From Homalodisca vitripennis (lineage: Eukaryota > Arthropoda > Insecta > Hemiptera > Cicadellidae): DNA of 64,000 nt. Of the stretch, positions 39,901-51,000 are shown piece after piece. Below the pieces are notes generated by a model that made no database searches, was not told where the DNA came from, and saw only the letters and a list, made by a program, of their open reading frames with translations. The position numbers were made by a program, and so were the translations under genes. Every line of letters begins with the position of its first letter. The first letter of the stretch is position 1. Where the stretch lies: the NCBI RefSeq assembly GCF_021130785.1, contig NC_060211.1, positions 122,213,001-122,277,000 of the forward strand. Direction: 5' to 3'.

Positions 39901-42400
39901 CAACTTGTAACATCCAAGAATTTTAAGGTTTTTTGCCAAGAAGCAAATGGCATTCATTTATAAGTGCGTGAAATTAAGGCGAGTTTGAATTAACAACTAT
40001 TTTTTAATCCATTAAAGTGTGAGGGGGGAGGGTAACCTTAGATAACTGTCGTTTGCGTAACTTGTAATATTTTCATATTATCTTCCATATAATCTTACAT
40101 TTATACATATCTTAAAGTACATTTATTACCAATTAAACTACCCCACTTCCGGAGAATATATATGGCCAATATTGGAATGCAATTACAAAATCCTCTGTTG
40201 GTCTTAAAAGATCCATCTCTTATTTATAACAATACACAGATTAACAGTGGGGTTGCAGGATTTTAAGGCAATATATATTGTTTGTAGTTAGAATATTCAA
40301 AATAATTCTTTAGTTTTCAATACTTAAAATATATACCTTTCAATATTTCCTTACAATAATTAATTTGCGAAGAGGAGTGATTTTATAATTTTAAAAGCGC
40401 TAATTTATTTGAATAGTGTAGAAAAGCATGCTTTACTCTAAAATGGAGATAAAGAGTCAAACTGTAGCTAGTTTTGTTTGTTGTATAATATTTAACTACT
40501 AATAACCATCCATTTGATAATATTTAAGCAGTTATTAAAAGAAATGTTTGTATTACACAAATAAAAATGGAAAGCAACGTAACGAACTGAGGCACTCTGG
40601 GAGTAGAATGCTCCGTATTAACGAACCGTGATAGTGCCTGTGGAGATGCTTAGTTAGTTTTATACCGAAACTATAAGGAACACTTTTGTCAGAGTATGTG
40701 TGGTTTCTACACTTATTACACGTATACACACTGTTATCCGCCATATTACATTATTCATTACTTAGGCCTTGCATACATTTTTATGACGTTCTTCTAGTTT
40801 TTACGGCAAAGTATTAAACTATAAAGAATAACAATTATTTGAACATTTTAATTGAGAGTAAAAATACAATTTGTATGATTATGGTTAGTGAGTAGGTCAG
40901 ATTACATGTAGCGTAAAAGCTTCGATGAATACGAAAGCAAAATTTAAATTGTGTGCTCCATGTCATTCTTGAGTTTGGCCTTTGCTTGCAGCGTTATGTC
41001 TTTAGTATCAAGGCAAAAAATTATAAAAACTTTCTCTCCCTCTTATGAGGGCAGTAGATATAATGTCTTACGGATATGCAGACCGAAAATTAATCATACA
41101 GAAAATAAATGTTGGCAGTTATAAGGAAGACAGAATAGATTTTATGTCAGGTTTCTAGATGATAGGATTCAAGGACAGTCAGTTAGTTCCATGGAGGAAT
41201 ATTTTAGATAGATGGATAGACAGATAGACGGAATTATAAAGAAAAGAAAATTTTACCAGTCTTCTCAGTGATATTCCATCTTAACACTCAGTTAATTATC
41301 CAAGAGAACCGGGACACCTTTGTATCAATTCCTAATGTCTGAAACTGATTTTTTATATTGACTTTTTATTGATTTTATACAGTCATCACCTCATTCAACA
41401 AGGAGTTATATTTTCAGATGTTTAATCTTATATTTTTTAATAAATTTTCATTAGAAATCCTATTTAAAATAATAAATAAAATTATATATTAAGAAAAATT
41501 TTACTAAGGTTTAGGCATCTTTCTTAAGGTATATATTAACCCATCACAGCTTACCAAAAGACATATCTATTATATATTATTTAATACATTTACATTAAGA
41601 TAACGATTATTTCAACATTGTTCTGTAGAGACCACTTCGAATGTTCACTCCTAATATGAATATTTCTACGTATATACAACTTTAATATGTTGCGTGTTTT
41701 TATAACTAAAACCTATGTCATTTAACTTAAAAATAATTTTTATAGTTGTAACAAAAGTCAGTATAAGTACTAGTTATAGTATTGGTATACTGATTCTTCT
41801 ATTAAGGCAACAAAGGTAAGTTGTATAAGGAGAGTAATGGTGATGAGAAAAGTTAGGTAAGTTTTGGAGATGTTTTGCTTTCAAAACTTTGGAAGACTGA
41901 TACACTTTCTAGTTTTCTGAATGGTTTGTATTGTGTAAAAATATCTTTTACTGTCAGTCACAATGGACAAAAGCAGCAAAGTTTCTTCCCCGAGTAACTA
42001 GGCATTCAGCGATAATGAATAGATAAATGCTTTTCAGTGCTTAAGATTATTTAAATTACCTTAATTTATTCTTATTCGATCACACACATACATATATTTT
42101 TAGTACATGTTAACTTTTTGCATTCTTCTTGACCCATACTTATTTTACGTTAAAGTGACTACAAACATTCAAAGAAACTCTTTTGATAATCGTTATTTTC
42201 TATACAAAAATAATACCTAACTTAGATATGTTCAGAAGATTAGACTCACTGGATGAAAGTTATTTAATTTAATACGTACCCAGTTTATATTACTCTTTAC
42301 TAATTCTAGGTAAATCAATGAATAAACTGTTTTAACTCCCTTTTAAGAGCCTAGTTGGTCAGAAAGGTTTTCTACAGTCTACAAGAGGCCTTTTAGTAGC
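36916..42400. other. AT-rich non-coding stretch
   Basis: Several open frames of 60-75 codons (37200-37397 +, 38207-38431 -, 40553-40744 -) have no recognisable motif. No tRNA or TIR pair found. A GTGAGGGGGGAGGG run occurs near 40018-40031. Confidence 0.5.
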
Positions 42401-42534
42401 GCTCCGAGTCCGGTAGTTCTTTTTTTTGTTTTAATTGTAAAATCTAATTATTTTTTGTGGTAATATTATAAATGTGTTAGATGTGCTTTTACTCTATAAG
42501 CGGCGCAATCGTTAAATAAATAAATAAATAAAAA
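42401..42534 (+). repeat. Possible plus-strand retroelement tail with (TAAA)n
   Basis: CTATAAGCGGCGCAATCGTT is followed by TAAATAAATAAATAAATAAA. The TAAA run, read on the other strand, is also the (TTTA)n tail of the minus-strand element that starts here. The AT-rich upstream part resembles a non-LTR 3' UTR, so two elements may lie tail to tail. The minus-strand tail is sure; the plus-strand partner is a guess. Confidence 0.35.
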
Positions 42535-43079
42535 GGCCTTTATTCATGAGCGATTTTCAACATTGATGTTGTTTTACAAAATAACTCAGGTCATGTATAA
42601 ACTAAACATACAATATACAACCAAACAATAAAAATAACTTAACAATATTCCTTAAGCTAAAATTTTTTTTTAATTTGTCTTTAAACGCCCTTATACTTAA
42701 ATATTTCATTTCAGGCGGCAGGCCGTTGTACCGCTGGGGACCGAAGTGAGAAAAGCCCTTTTTCCCTCTTTCAAGGCGCACGCGCGGCACCGCCAGCAGG
42801 GCATCCTGCCTCGTCTTACGCTCCCTGATTATTGACCGGGCAACTAATTTATTTTTTAAATATGTTGGCCTACTGGTTGTCAATACCTTGTGGACAAGAG
42901 ACACAGTTTGAATTTTGCAAGCGTCCTGTATTGATGGAATTTGAGCCAATTTACGATAAGAACTGATATGGTCATATTTCCTCAAACCATACACAAATCT
43001 TATGGCTCTGTTTTCTAACTTTGTTAAAATTAATAATTTTTCTTTGGTCAAACTATTTCCAAATGCGGGAAGAGCATAA
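42512..43079 (-). mobile_element. Outer non-LTR retrotransposon, 3' portion
   Basis: On the minus strand this ends in AATAAAGGCCTTTTTATTTA and a (TTTA)n tail, a typical non-LTR 3' terminus. It carries the C-terminal coding segment listed below. The coding frame is cut at about 43079, where the inner element's AATAAATAAATA tail begins, and continues at 47628-48055. The two pieces belong to one copy, split by a later insertion. Confidence 0.82.
42602..43078 (-). pseudogene. Outer element ORF2, C-terminal segment of reverse-transcriptase protein
   Basis: The frame runs open from the insertion junction: YALPAFGNSLTKEK, then LENRAIRFVYGLRKYDHISS, YRKLAQIPSIQDACKIQTVS, a basic RSIIRERKTRQ with P-rich VPRVRLERGKK, then FGPQRYNGLPPEM and FKDKLKKNF, to a stop at 42602-42604. 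This is the standard post-thumb C-terminus of CR1/Jockey-type ORF2. No lesion is visible in this part. The upstream part of the same frame lies at 47628-48055. Confidence 0.85.
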
Positions 43080-43316
43080 TATATTTATTTATTCAAACAA
43101 TTTTTACATGACAGCTACAGAAACATGTTCCAAAACAGCTATCTTAACTAAGTTACAATATATAGACATAAATAGTAATGTACAAGTTATAATGAAAATA
43201 ATATTCTGACAGTCACGTTAAAAAATAACCAAAAGCATATTTTTATCTAAACTTCAACTAATTCTATGAATAACTCTAAACTCAATTAGTTAAACTAAAC
43301 AGGAATATCAATATAA

Positions 43317-46182
43317 CTAATCTAAATCAAAAAGGTTGCTACATTTCATTAAAAATACACTTAACTTATCATTAAAAACATCTAGATCGGAAGCATAACA
43401 ATTTAATAATCTCAATATTCTGTATAAAGGAAACTTAAAATGTGACAGTGTTTTTCACCTTGGTAAGGAAAACAAATTAAATGTTCTTACACTTCGTCCA
43501 GGTACGTATAAATGAATGTTCTCTAATAAAAACCTGCTATCGATAGAACCATTTAAAACTTTGTGTGTTAAGGATGCTAATGAAAGTTTTCTTCTCAGAG
43601 ACAGTTTAGGGGCAGCAAAAATGTTTCTCAAATCGGAAGTAGGAAAATCAAAGGGACATGAACGAGAAAATCTTTTGAAATATAAATATCTTAGAAATTT
43701 GTTCTGGAGAATTTCTATTTTATCACAATCAGACTTGGTTATTGAATCCCACACTACCGCACAGTATTCCAATTTGCTTCTGATTAAACTTTGGTACAAC
43801 CTTATTATGGCTTCTGTATCTTGGAAAGACCTAGTATTTCTTTTAACAAACCCTAACAGCTTATAAGATTCAGCTATCAAGCTATATACGTGATCATAAA
43901 AAGTAAGAGTGGAATCAAAGATTATGCCCAAGTCCTTTATTGTATTGACTGACTTTAACGGAGTATTTCCAATATGATATAAATTATTGATAGAAACATT
44001 TCTCCGAGAGTATGACATAGCAAAACATTTCTGGACATTTAGATATAATTTATTAAATAAACACCAGGAACTAAGTTGATCAATTGAGATTTGTAACAGT
44101 TGTGTATCTAATGTACTGTTTATTGGTTTGAATATTTTTAAATCATCAGCAAACAACAAACACTTGCAGTCAGAGAAGCAGTCTGGTAGATCATTAATAA
44201 AAATTAAGAAAAGAAGAGGCCCCAAATTTGAGCCCTGGGGCACACCCGAGGAACAGTGAAATATTGAAGATCTAGTACCAGAAATTGAGACATACTGAGG
44301 TCGATTTTTTAGATATGAAGCCATCAAACTGCAAGCCCTCATTGAGAACCCCAAATTTAATAATTTATTTAACAGAATATCATGGTTAACTTTGTCAAAT
44401 GCCTTAGAAAAATCTGTATATATTACATCCAGCCTACCCCCAACATCGAGTTCAGAAGAAATATTAAAAGAAAATTCCATTAGATTAGTCGCGGAAGACC
44501 GTTTAGGAAGAAAACCATGTTGCTCAGGGCGAATTTTACTCCTAATCGCATTGAAAATTTGTTTAAATAAAAGTAGTTCATAGACCTTAGCAAATGAATT
44601 TAATAAAGAGATAGGCCTATAATTTTCTATTTTATCTTTATCGCCAGATTTAAAAATAGGAGTCACCTTTGCTTCCTTCCATCTGTGCGGAAATACACAG
44701 GACGAAAGCGATAAATTAAACAAAAAAGCATAAAGGTTCAGCTAATACTTCACCACAACCCTTTACAACATACGCTGGTATACCGTCAGGTCCCGATGAC
44801 TTTTTTGATTTCATTTCTTTTATTGCAATACGTACTTCTGATGGAGTAAAAGGTGATATTTGAAAGTTATCCACAGATGAAGACTCACAACTTAACTGGT
44901 ATTTGGAAGGAGAACTATCATACACAGAAGAAAAATAACCTGCAAATGCATTTGGAATTTCCTTATTACTGATAGTATTACCCTCACAAGTCATACTCTT
45001 AAGTGTACCAATATCAAAGCCACTTCTGCTATTTATTGTCTTAAAATAATTCCAAAAATTTTTAACATTAGTTTTAATGCTATTTTCAACGTTACGTATA
45101 TAATTTCTATGGGCAAGTCTAATATTTTCTTTAATACGTCTCCTTAATTGCTTAAATAATTCGTCATGATACTTTGAGTACTTTCTCTTTTTGGATAATT
45201 TATTTTTCATTTTTAAGTCATGTTTAATTTCAGACGTAAACCAAACTGGATATTTACTTTTTACTACAAAGCTTTTCTGGGGTACAGTACTATCGACACA
45301 AGAGAAGAAAACTTTATAGAAAAAATCTAAACAGTCATCCACACAAGTAAGACTATACATTTCAAACCAATTAATGTCTCTCAGTCTACAATACAAATCA
45401 AAAAAATTCGCATCTTTAAAAACATAATATATCTTTGGCAGACAAACATTTGTAAATTGAAATTGGCTACAATCACTCATAAAAGATATAGATAGTGGAG
45501 GGTGATAAGTATCTGGTGCCAACAGGGGAGACTCACTTTTTTCAACTTTAACATCCTTTAAGTTACTTAAAACTAAATCTAATGTAAAATTATCACAATT
45601 ACGTATGTTATTAAAGGAGTTCAAATTATATTCACACAGGAGTGTATTAATTACTCCGGCTGAGGATCTAGCAACAGAGAAGTCAAAATTTGTACAGTTT
45701 ATTCTAGGAATATTAAAATCACCCAGAATTATGAAACCATCATATTTAATATTCAAATTATCATATGAATTACAATAGTTAGTGTAAAGATGAGCTGAGC
45801 GACCGGGAGGAAAATACAGTAAGCTCACAAGAACCGTGCCTTGCGGCGGCGGCAGTGTCAGCCGAACCAAGAGCAAGTCAAGGTCGTCCGCTATCAGTGG
45901 ATGAGTCATCAACACAGCTGAGACGCGCCGGTGCACTGCCAACAATACTCCTCCTCCCCGCTCTTTACCTGTCGCCATCTGATCCCTATCCTTACGAAAA
46001 ACTTCATATCTTGCATCAAAGATTTCAGAACTACTTATACCGGGTTCGAGCCATGTTTCAGTTAATGCTATTAAGTCAAAATCCTCACCTAGTATAGATT
46101 CATAAAACTCAAAAGTTTTCGTTCTCATGCCACGCACATTTTGATAGTAAATATTTAAATTATGCTGATTTTCCATTTGCAA
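43317..46182 (-). pseudogene. Inner element ORF2: endonuclease / reverse transcriptase, one frameshift and one stop
   Basis: The start MQMENQHNLNIYYQNVRGM opens the APE-type endonuclease: QN at 14-15, TETWLE at 41-46, GDFN at 154-157, LDLVLSN at about 201-207 and the PDTYHPP catalytic block at about 223-229. The RT follows with KVTPIFKSG, ENYRPISLL, DFSKAFDKVNH, SSGVPQGSNLGP and the catalytic FADD (44142-44153, about residues 677-680), then the thumb and C-terminus. A single extra T in a T6 run near 44730 shifts the frame at EPLCF/LFNLSLSS. A TGA at 43455-43457 interrupts the C-terminus after FNLFSLPR; the frame continues 45 codons (KTLSHFKFPLYRILRLL and beyond) to the natural stop at 43317-43319. 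Correcting for the one base, the length is 955 codons including stop. It nicks target DNA and copies the element RNA at the nick. All catalytic motifs are present. Confidence 0.92.
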
Positions 46183-46418
46183 TCAAATAAAACCAAGTAT
46201 GCCTTCATTACTATTAAATTAGAATAATAATCAATGACGAAAAAATTAAATAAACTCAAAGTACTGTTGTATAGTAGATCAAACCGTACAGACTTACGTA
46301 CATTAACTTTAAATTTACAAACACACACATATATAAATTAAACTACAAACAAGTAACATTAACAAAGTGAAACAATATATTTTGACAGAGTAAAATTCAG
46401 ATTAACCCACAAACAAAT
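46183..46418 (-). other. ORF1-ORF2 spacer of the inner retrotransposon
   Basis: About 236 bp of AT-rich sequence between the ORF1 stop (46419-46421) and the ORF2 ATG (46182). No open frame bridges it, so ORF2 is not translated by simple overlap. An internal initiation or reinitiation mechanism would be needed; no specific signal is seen. Confidence 0.6.
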
Positions 46419-47414
46419 CTAAAACCCCTTTGCCTCCCTACCAACCAGTCCAGCCAGCTCGTCCTCATTGTTAACCACAATCACCCTACTAGCCTTATCA
46501 TCCGATTTTCTGACTTTCACCCGACCAGCCCTATCCACCCAAACATATTTATAATTAAAGTCATTTTTTAACTTACGGGCCTTCGCAAATAGTACCCTTC
46601 TTGCTGTGCCAAGGACAGGTTGACGTACACTGGAGAGTCCTGCTGATAGCCAGACAGGAGTCTGGTGGAGAAGTTCCTCTTCACCTTCCTTCTCTCGATC
46701 AGGGCGTCTGCGTCATCCCTACGAAGGAACTTGACGATTATTCCGGACGTCGGTCGGTTGCTGCCTCCGTTGATGCGATGACAAGCATCAATTCCGGCCT
46801 CAGAAAGAGTCGCACCCAACGCTGTTCCAATCTCCACAACCTTCCTTTTCAAAGCTTCCGAGGTTTCATTTGGACCTTCAGGCACCCCAAAAATCTCCAA
46901 CGTATTACGTCTTGAGTACTGCTCAAGATCAACCTGACGGTTTGACAGTTCCTTAACTTGAACACGCAGCCGGTTGTTTTCCTCCTGAAGACTCGATATC
47001 GCTTCTTGTTGTTCCTCAAGACGCTTCTGCTGACTTTCGATTAATCTGTTAATTTCAGCAATCCCCTCTGAGCAGTGCCCCAGAGACTTCCCAAGCTCCG
47101 ACTCCAGATTAGTTTGACCCTGTAATATTTCCTTTTTCATCTCTTCAAGTAAGGACTTAATATCTTCTATAAATACAGACATTTTACTGGGACTCGCACT
47201 TACTGAAGAAGAATCAGAAAAAACTCCTACTCACTCTTTTCTTTTTTGTACAAGCGTCACAGTTCCAGGCGGTGTTAGTAGCAGCAAATACTTCAATTTC
47301 AGCCTCCGTTAATTTCACACAACTCCAGTGGAAATATCCACGGCAAGACTTACACTGCACTTTGTTTTTATCCGATCTAGCAACAGGTTTAGAACACTTA
47401 ACACAAACACTCAT
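46419..47414 (-). pseudogene. Inner element ORF1: PHD finger, coiled coil, L1-ORF1-like RNA-binding region
   Basis: The start MSVCVKCSKPVARSDKNK begins a PHD-like zinc finger (residues 4 to about 55): CxxC, CKSC, FHWSC and WNCDAC, ligands in C4-H-C3 order. A frameshift follows at RSF/SDSSS, an extra T in a T6 run (about 47219-47224). From about residue 87 to 165 there is a long coiled coil (LEEQQEAISSLQEENNRL). Then comes SRRNTLEIFGVPEG and DACHRINGG, the pattern of the RNA-binding domain shared with L1-type ORF1 proteins. Near 46610 one base is lost at NLSL/GTARR, and the C-terminus continues FAKARKLKN, KYVWVDRAGRVKVRKSDDKA to a TAG at 46419-46421. The two indels cancel in length: 996 bp, 332 codons. 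It probably forms multimers that coat element RNA. Confidence 0.85.
47214..47414 (-). other. PHD-type zinc finger region of ORF1
   Basis: Eight zinc ligands can be read: C4, C7, C21, C24, H29, C32 and the final pair in WNCDACTKKK, with a Trp two residues before the next-to-last Cys as in PHD fingers. The open frame ends at 47214 only because of the T6 frameshift. PHD fingers in ORF1 of CR1-like elements are known; histone-tail binding is possible but not shown. Confidence 0.75.
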
Positions 47415-47627
47415 GTTTACATATCATTTCCAAAAACAAATTATTTATCACGTGCACGATGATAGCAACCACTTTGAAAAATAAATGTAAACGACTGATA
47501 AACTAATACATTAAAATGGAAGAGCGGCGCATTATAATATATGAGTCAGAGTTATAGTTGAGGTTATGTAACGTGAGCGAGACAAGACTACACCCGAACG
47601 CTCTGACTGCCAGCGCACAACTGATGT

Positions 47628-48055
47628 TAAAGGTAATATCAATGACTTGACAATCTGGAGCTTAGCTGACACCGGCAAGAACGACCTCAGCCTTCAAATA
47701 ATCCTCAATCTACAAATGACCTTCTGATATATATATATATATTTTACATGACTTGTAAACTCTAGTTGTGAGTCTATTTTAACACCCAGAATCTTAACAG
47801 TTTCACTGAGAGACAGGGGCGAGTTGTTCAACATGACGTCACCGGGAAGAGATTGGCCGGCATTATTAAATCTCAGATTTAAAATTGTACATTTATCTGG
47901 GTTTAACTCCAACCCATTTCTTTCCGACCACATTAGCACTTTTGACAAATCATTGTTAATTTTTGTTAGTGCCGTTTTTGCTTCTGAGGATGGGTAAGGA
48001 AGCAATAGCTGGCAATCGTCAGCATATGAGTGCAGGGAACAATCGTTAACTCAGG
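47628..48055 (-). pseudogene. Outer non-LTR retrotransposon, RT palm/thumb portion (5'-truncated)
   Basis: In one frame, SLHSYADDCQLLLPYPSSEA (catalytic YADD at 48015-48026) leads to MWSERNGLELNPDKC, LSLSETVKILGVKIDSQLEF, TSHVK, then across a TA tract to VICRLRII, a stop, RLRSFLPVSAKLQIVKSLIL and PL, where it is cut. The continuation, YALPAFGNSLTKEK, is found at 43078 on the far side of the inner element. Upstream of about 48055 no RT sequence can be read (a TGA and GC-rich unrelated DNA), so the outer copy is 5'-truncated there, as is common for non-LTR insertions. Confidence 0.83.
47726..47742. repeat. Short (AT)n tract inside the outer RT fragment
   Basis: About eight AT repeats give KYIYIY in the translated RT. 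This expansion arose within the old coding sequence. Confidence 0.85.
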
Positions 48056-51000
48056 GCCGGCCGACAGTTCGCCCACCACCACTACTACGTAACGAACGGT
48101 GGCTTACTTGTCGCAACAACTATATGCACTGCGCTTGCTTGTGAATCCACAAATAAAAACACAAAAGAGCACTGGCTTTGTACTAAATTGTTTCAATAAT
48201 GACTGAATGAGTAAGCCAATGGTTATTATTTGTCTAACTTTGAAGCAATTAATCATGTTCAGTGACGTAACAATACTTAACACCGCGTTGATGCAATACT
48301 GGAATTCCATTAAAGCGAGTGGTGTTGCTTTAAGTGCCGTGCCGCGAAAGTGTTGTGTTCCATGCTGCAACTGTAATAGTTACGACAGAACTAAAGTTGG
48401 TATTTAGATTTTTAATAAATAATGCTTCAATGCAAATATGGATTCGATTGATTTATCGAGTACAATTTTGAACCTCGTAAAAATAATTTAGTTTGTAAAT
48501 ATAATGTTCTTCATTACTACATAGTTAGAGAAGATTGTGTGAAACGAATCTTTTCTTATATTATTTTAAAATCAACCCAGTTTACGTTACAGACTTAGAA
48601 AACGCATTAAGAAATACAACCCAAAATTGACTTAACAACAGGATAAAACATTTCCAAAGGGACCTCCTAAAGTGAATTAGGCAGTTTGTGTTAATACACT
48701 TATGCAAGTTAATATTTATTTGAAGGATGTTGAGACGACAAGGAACGTGTTTAGCATGTGATTGTGCAAGGAAAGTGATTTCTCTTGTAAGTTTTGGACA
48801 ATATTACATGAAATATTAAGAACTCCTTCCAGTTTGTAGGTTAGCAGCTCCATAAGCCATAAATTTCACGGCAATCTGAAGAAACCTAAACCTGAAAAAT
48901 TGTGTATTTCCATCCACCTTAAAATTATTATATTATATAAACTTGAAAGTGAAATATATAAATATACTAAGAAGCTTTCCCTACAAAAAATTCTCAAATA
49001 AATATTTGTAAACACTTGTATAGTGTAAAATCTCATTTACTTTTAATTAAAAGGCGTGTGTCCATACTATGCAACATACTGATAATCAATTATTCAAAGG
49101 GTTTTATAGATATCATTAAAAATATAAATAAGAGAAAAGTTATAAACATGCTACCAAAATAGTATATGAAATAAATTTTATAAACGAACTAACTAATGAC
49201 ACTAATTTATAATAACAAATTAGTTACTTAATCGTAATTGTACACAATTGATATCATTGTGTTCCCTTATTAATGCGGATCAAAACTATACATAAAGTTT
49301 TTATACATTTTGAGCAATATATTTCGTACTAGACCAGTAAGAGTGTACGAGTGCTGGCTTCCACAATAATTTTTAAAGGGGCAGAGTTCATTTTCTCAGC
49401 CACCGTTTGTGACGTCACAACGGAGCATGCCGGCCCGGAGTTAACACTGGCCCCGCTACAAGTGACGGTGTCTTATACTAGTTACTTGACCGAATGTCTA
49501 ATGCATGTTCCCAAGATCGCAAAGACGCTTAGCTTGGTGAATGTCCATGCAGTGACTAAAAAACAACGTTAAAAGACTGCATGATAATGAACAAATATTG
49601 TTAAGAAAATAGGAAATAATTTGTATTTCCGCCCCCTAATATGAAATATGACACAGACTTAAATTACAAATTATATTTTAAACACAATCTAAATTCTTTG
49701 AGATATTTTATAATTGTAATCTTATTTTACTTTAATTTAAAATAATTTTATAAACTAATATTATAAAATGTATATAAACACAGTTTTCTTAGTTATGTCT
49801 TTTAATTGTGCGAAAATTCAGTTTCTTCGTATGTCAATTATATTTTTAATCAACATTTTTAATGTACACGATTTTTTACTCCAAATACAATGGAAGAAAA
49901 TTTATTTTTATGCACAAAACATTTAGATTTTCACAAACCTTCATTTATGTTAATATTAACCCTCTGTATACGATGGTGGTTTCTTTGAAACCGAAATGAT
50001 CTAAATAAAATCTTTTCTAAAACCTTAAAGGGATTAGTTCTCATGGTTACTTACTGTAACCTACGAATTTTAATGTTCAGCAAAATTAGTCTTAAATGAA
50101 TCATAGCAAGAACGAAAATCCCACTTAAATCTACTGAAATAAATATAATAAATCATCAGAAATACCCTTATAACACTCTTCTCCTGGACATGACGACATC
50201 CAGAATTACATGAGAGTTGTTTTTATTCGTGTAAAAGTAATTAATACGGATTTTATATGTTTATAACACTAAGATTTACAAATGAGTGTTTTCAATTCTT
50301 GCATATCAACTAGGTCTAAATCCTAGATAAAACGTGCTGGAGTCAATGTTTAAAATTCCACGGTTATATGAGACCATTGCGATCTGAAGTTTTTTATTGT
50401 CTAGGATAATATGGCTTTAAAATACATTACAAAGCCATGAGGACAAACAATAAAGCGGATAGATGAACATGAGTTTAGATCAGAGTATTCTTTCCATTGA
50501 CTGTGACTGAAATTAACATTTTAGTTTGGATAAACAGTTTTGGTATAATAGCTTTTGCAGTACCTTTTATTAAAGCTACATATTTAAAGAATAATGTATT
50601 GAAAAGGGATAGAATAAAGAGCTTGGAATAAGGCCAATGATTATATCTTTTTATTTAAATTGCACGATAATTTTACACTAATAATGTACCTTATATCTTA
50701 TACACCCCTGTTGTCTTAACAAATCATCCTCGTCTACGGGGAAGTTCCACTATTTAGGTTTAATAAACATAAATAAGCTCACTAAAGATATCAATTATAT
50801 AGAAATTTGAGAGCATATTTGCATTTTAATTCTATTATAATTTTGTGTTTAAACATAGGTTCAGATGCAGCACTGAGAATAAAATAGTGTTATATCTACC
50901 ATTTTATCCCAAAACTTAAATAACTTATAGTTATTCATAGTTTTACTTAACCTTAGTACCTGAAGATGATTTCCCAGAATTCAAAATGTACATAGTATGA

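Larger units (their letters stand above)
43080..47627 (-). mobile_element. Inner non-LTR retrotransposon, nearly full length (about 4.5 kb)
   Basis: Order on the minus strand: a 5' region of about 210 bp (47627-47415), ORF1 (47414-46419), a spacer of about 236 bp, ORF2 (46182-43317), a 3' UTR of about 220 bp and a short AATAAATAAATA tail at about 43092-43080. Two ORFs, an APE-type endonuclease, and a PHD finger plus coiled coil in ORF1 place it in the CR1/Jockey-like assemblage of insect non-LTR elements. It interrupts the RT gene of another element of the same orientation. The 5' end is fixed only to within about 10 bp, since the host frame stays readable to 47628. I could not find a convincing target site duplication. 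Lesions are few: three one-base indels and one stop. Confidence 0.87.

Noticed and set aside
43079..43092. Target site duplication of the inner element
   Set aside because: ATATTA occurs near both junctions, but its position does not restore the outer reading frame and is AT-rich enough to be chance.
43516..43866. 116-codon plus-strand open frame
   Set aside because: Antisense shadow of the inner element's RT thumb region.
46601..46915. 104-codon plus-strand open frame
   Set aside because: Antisense shadow of ORF1.
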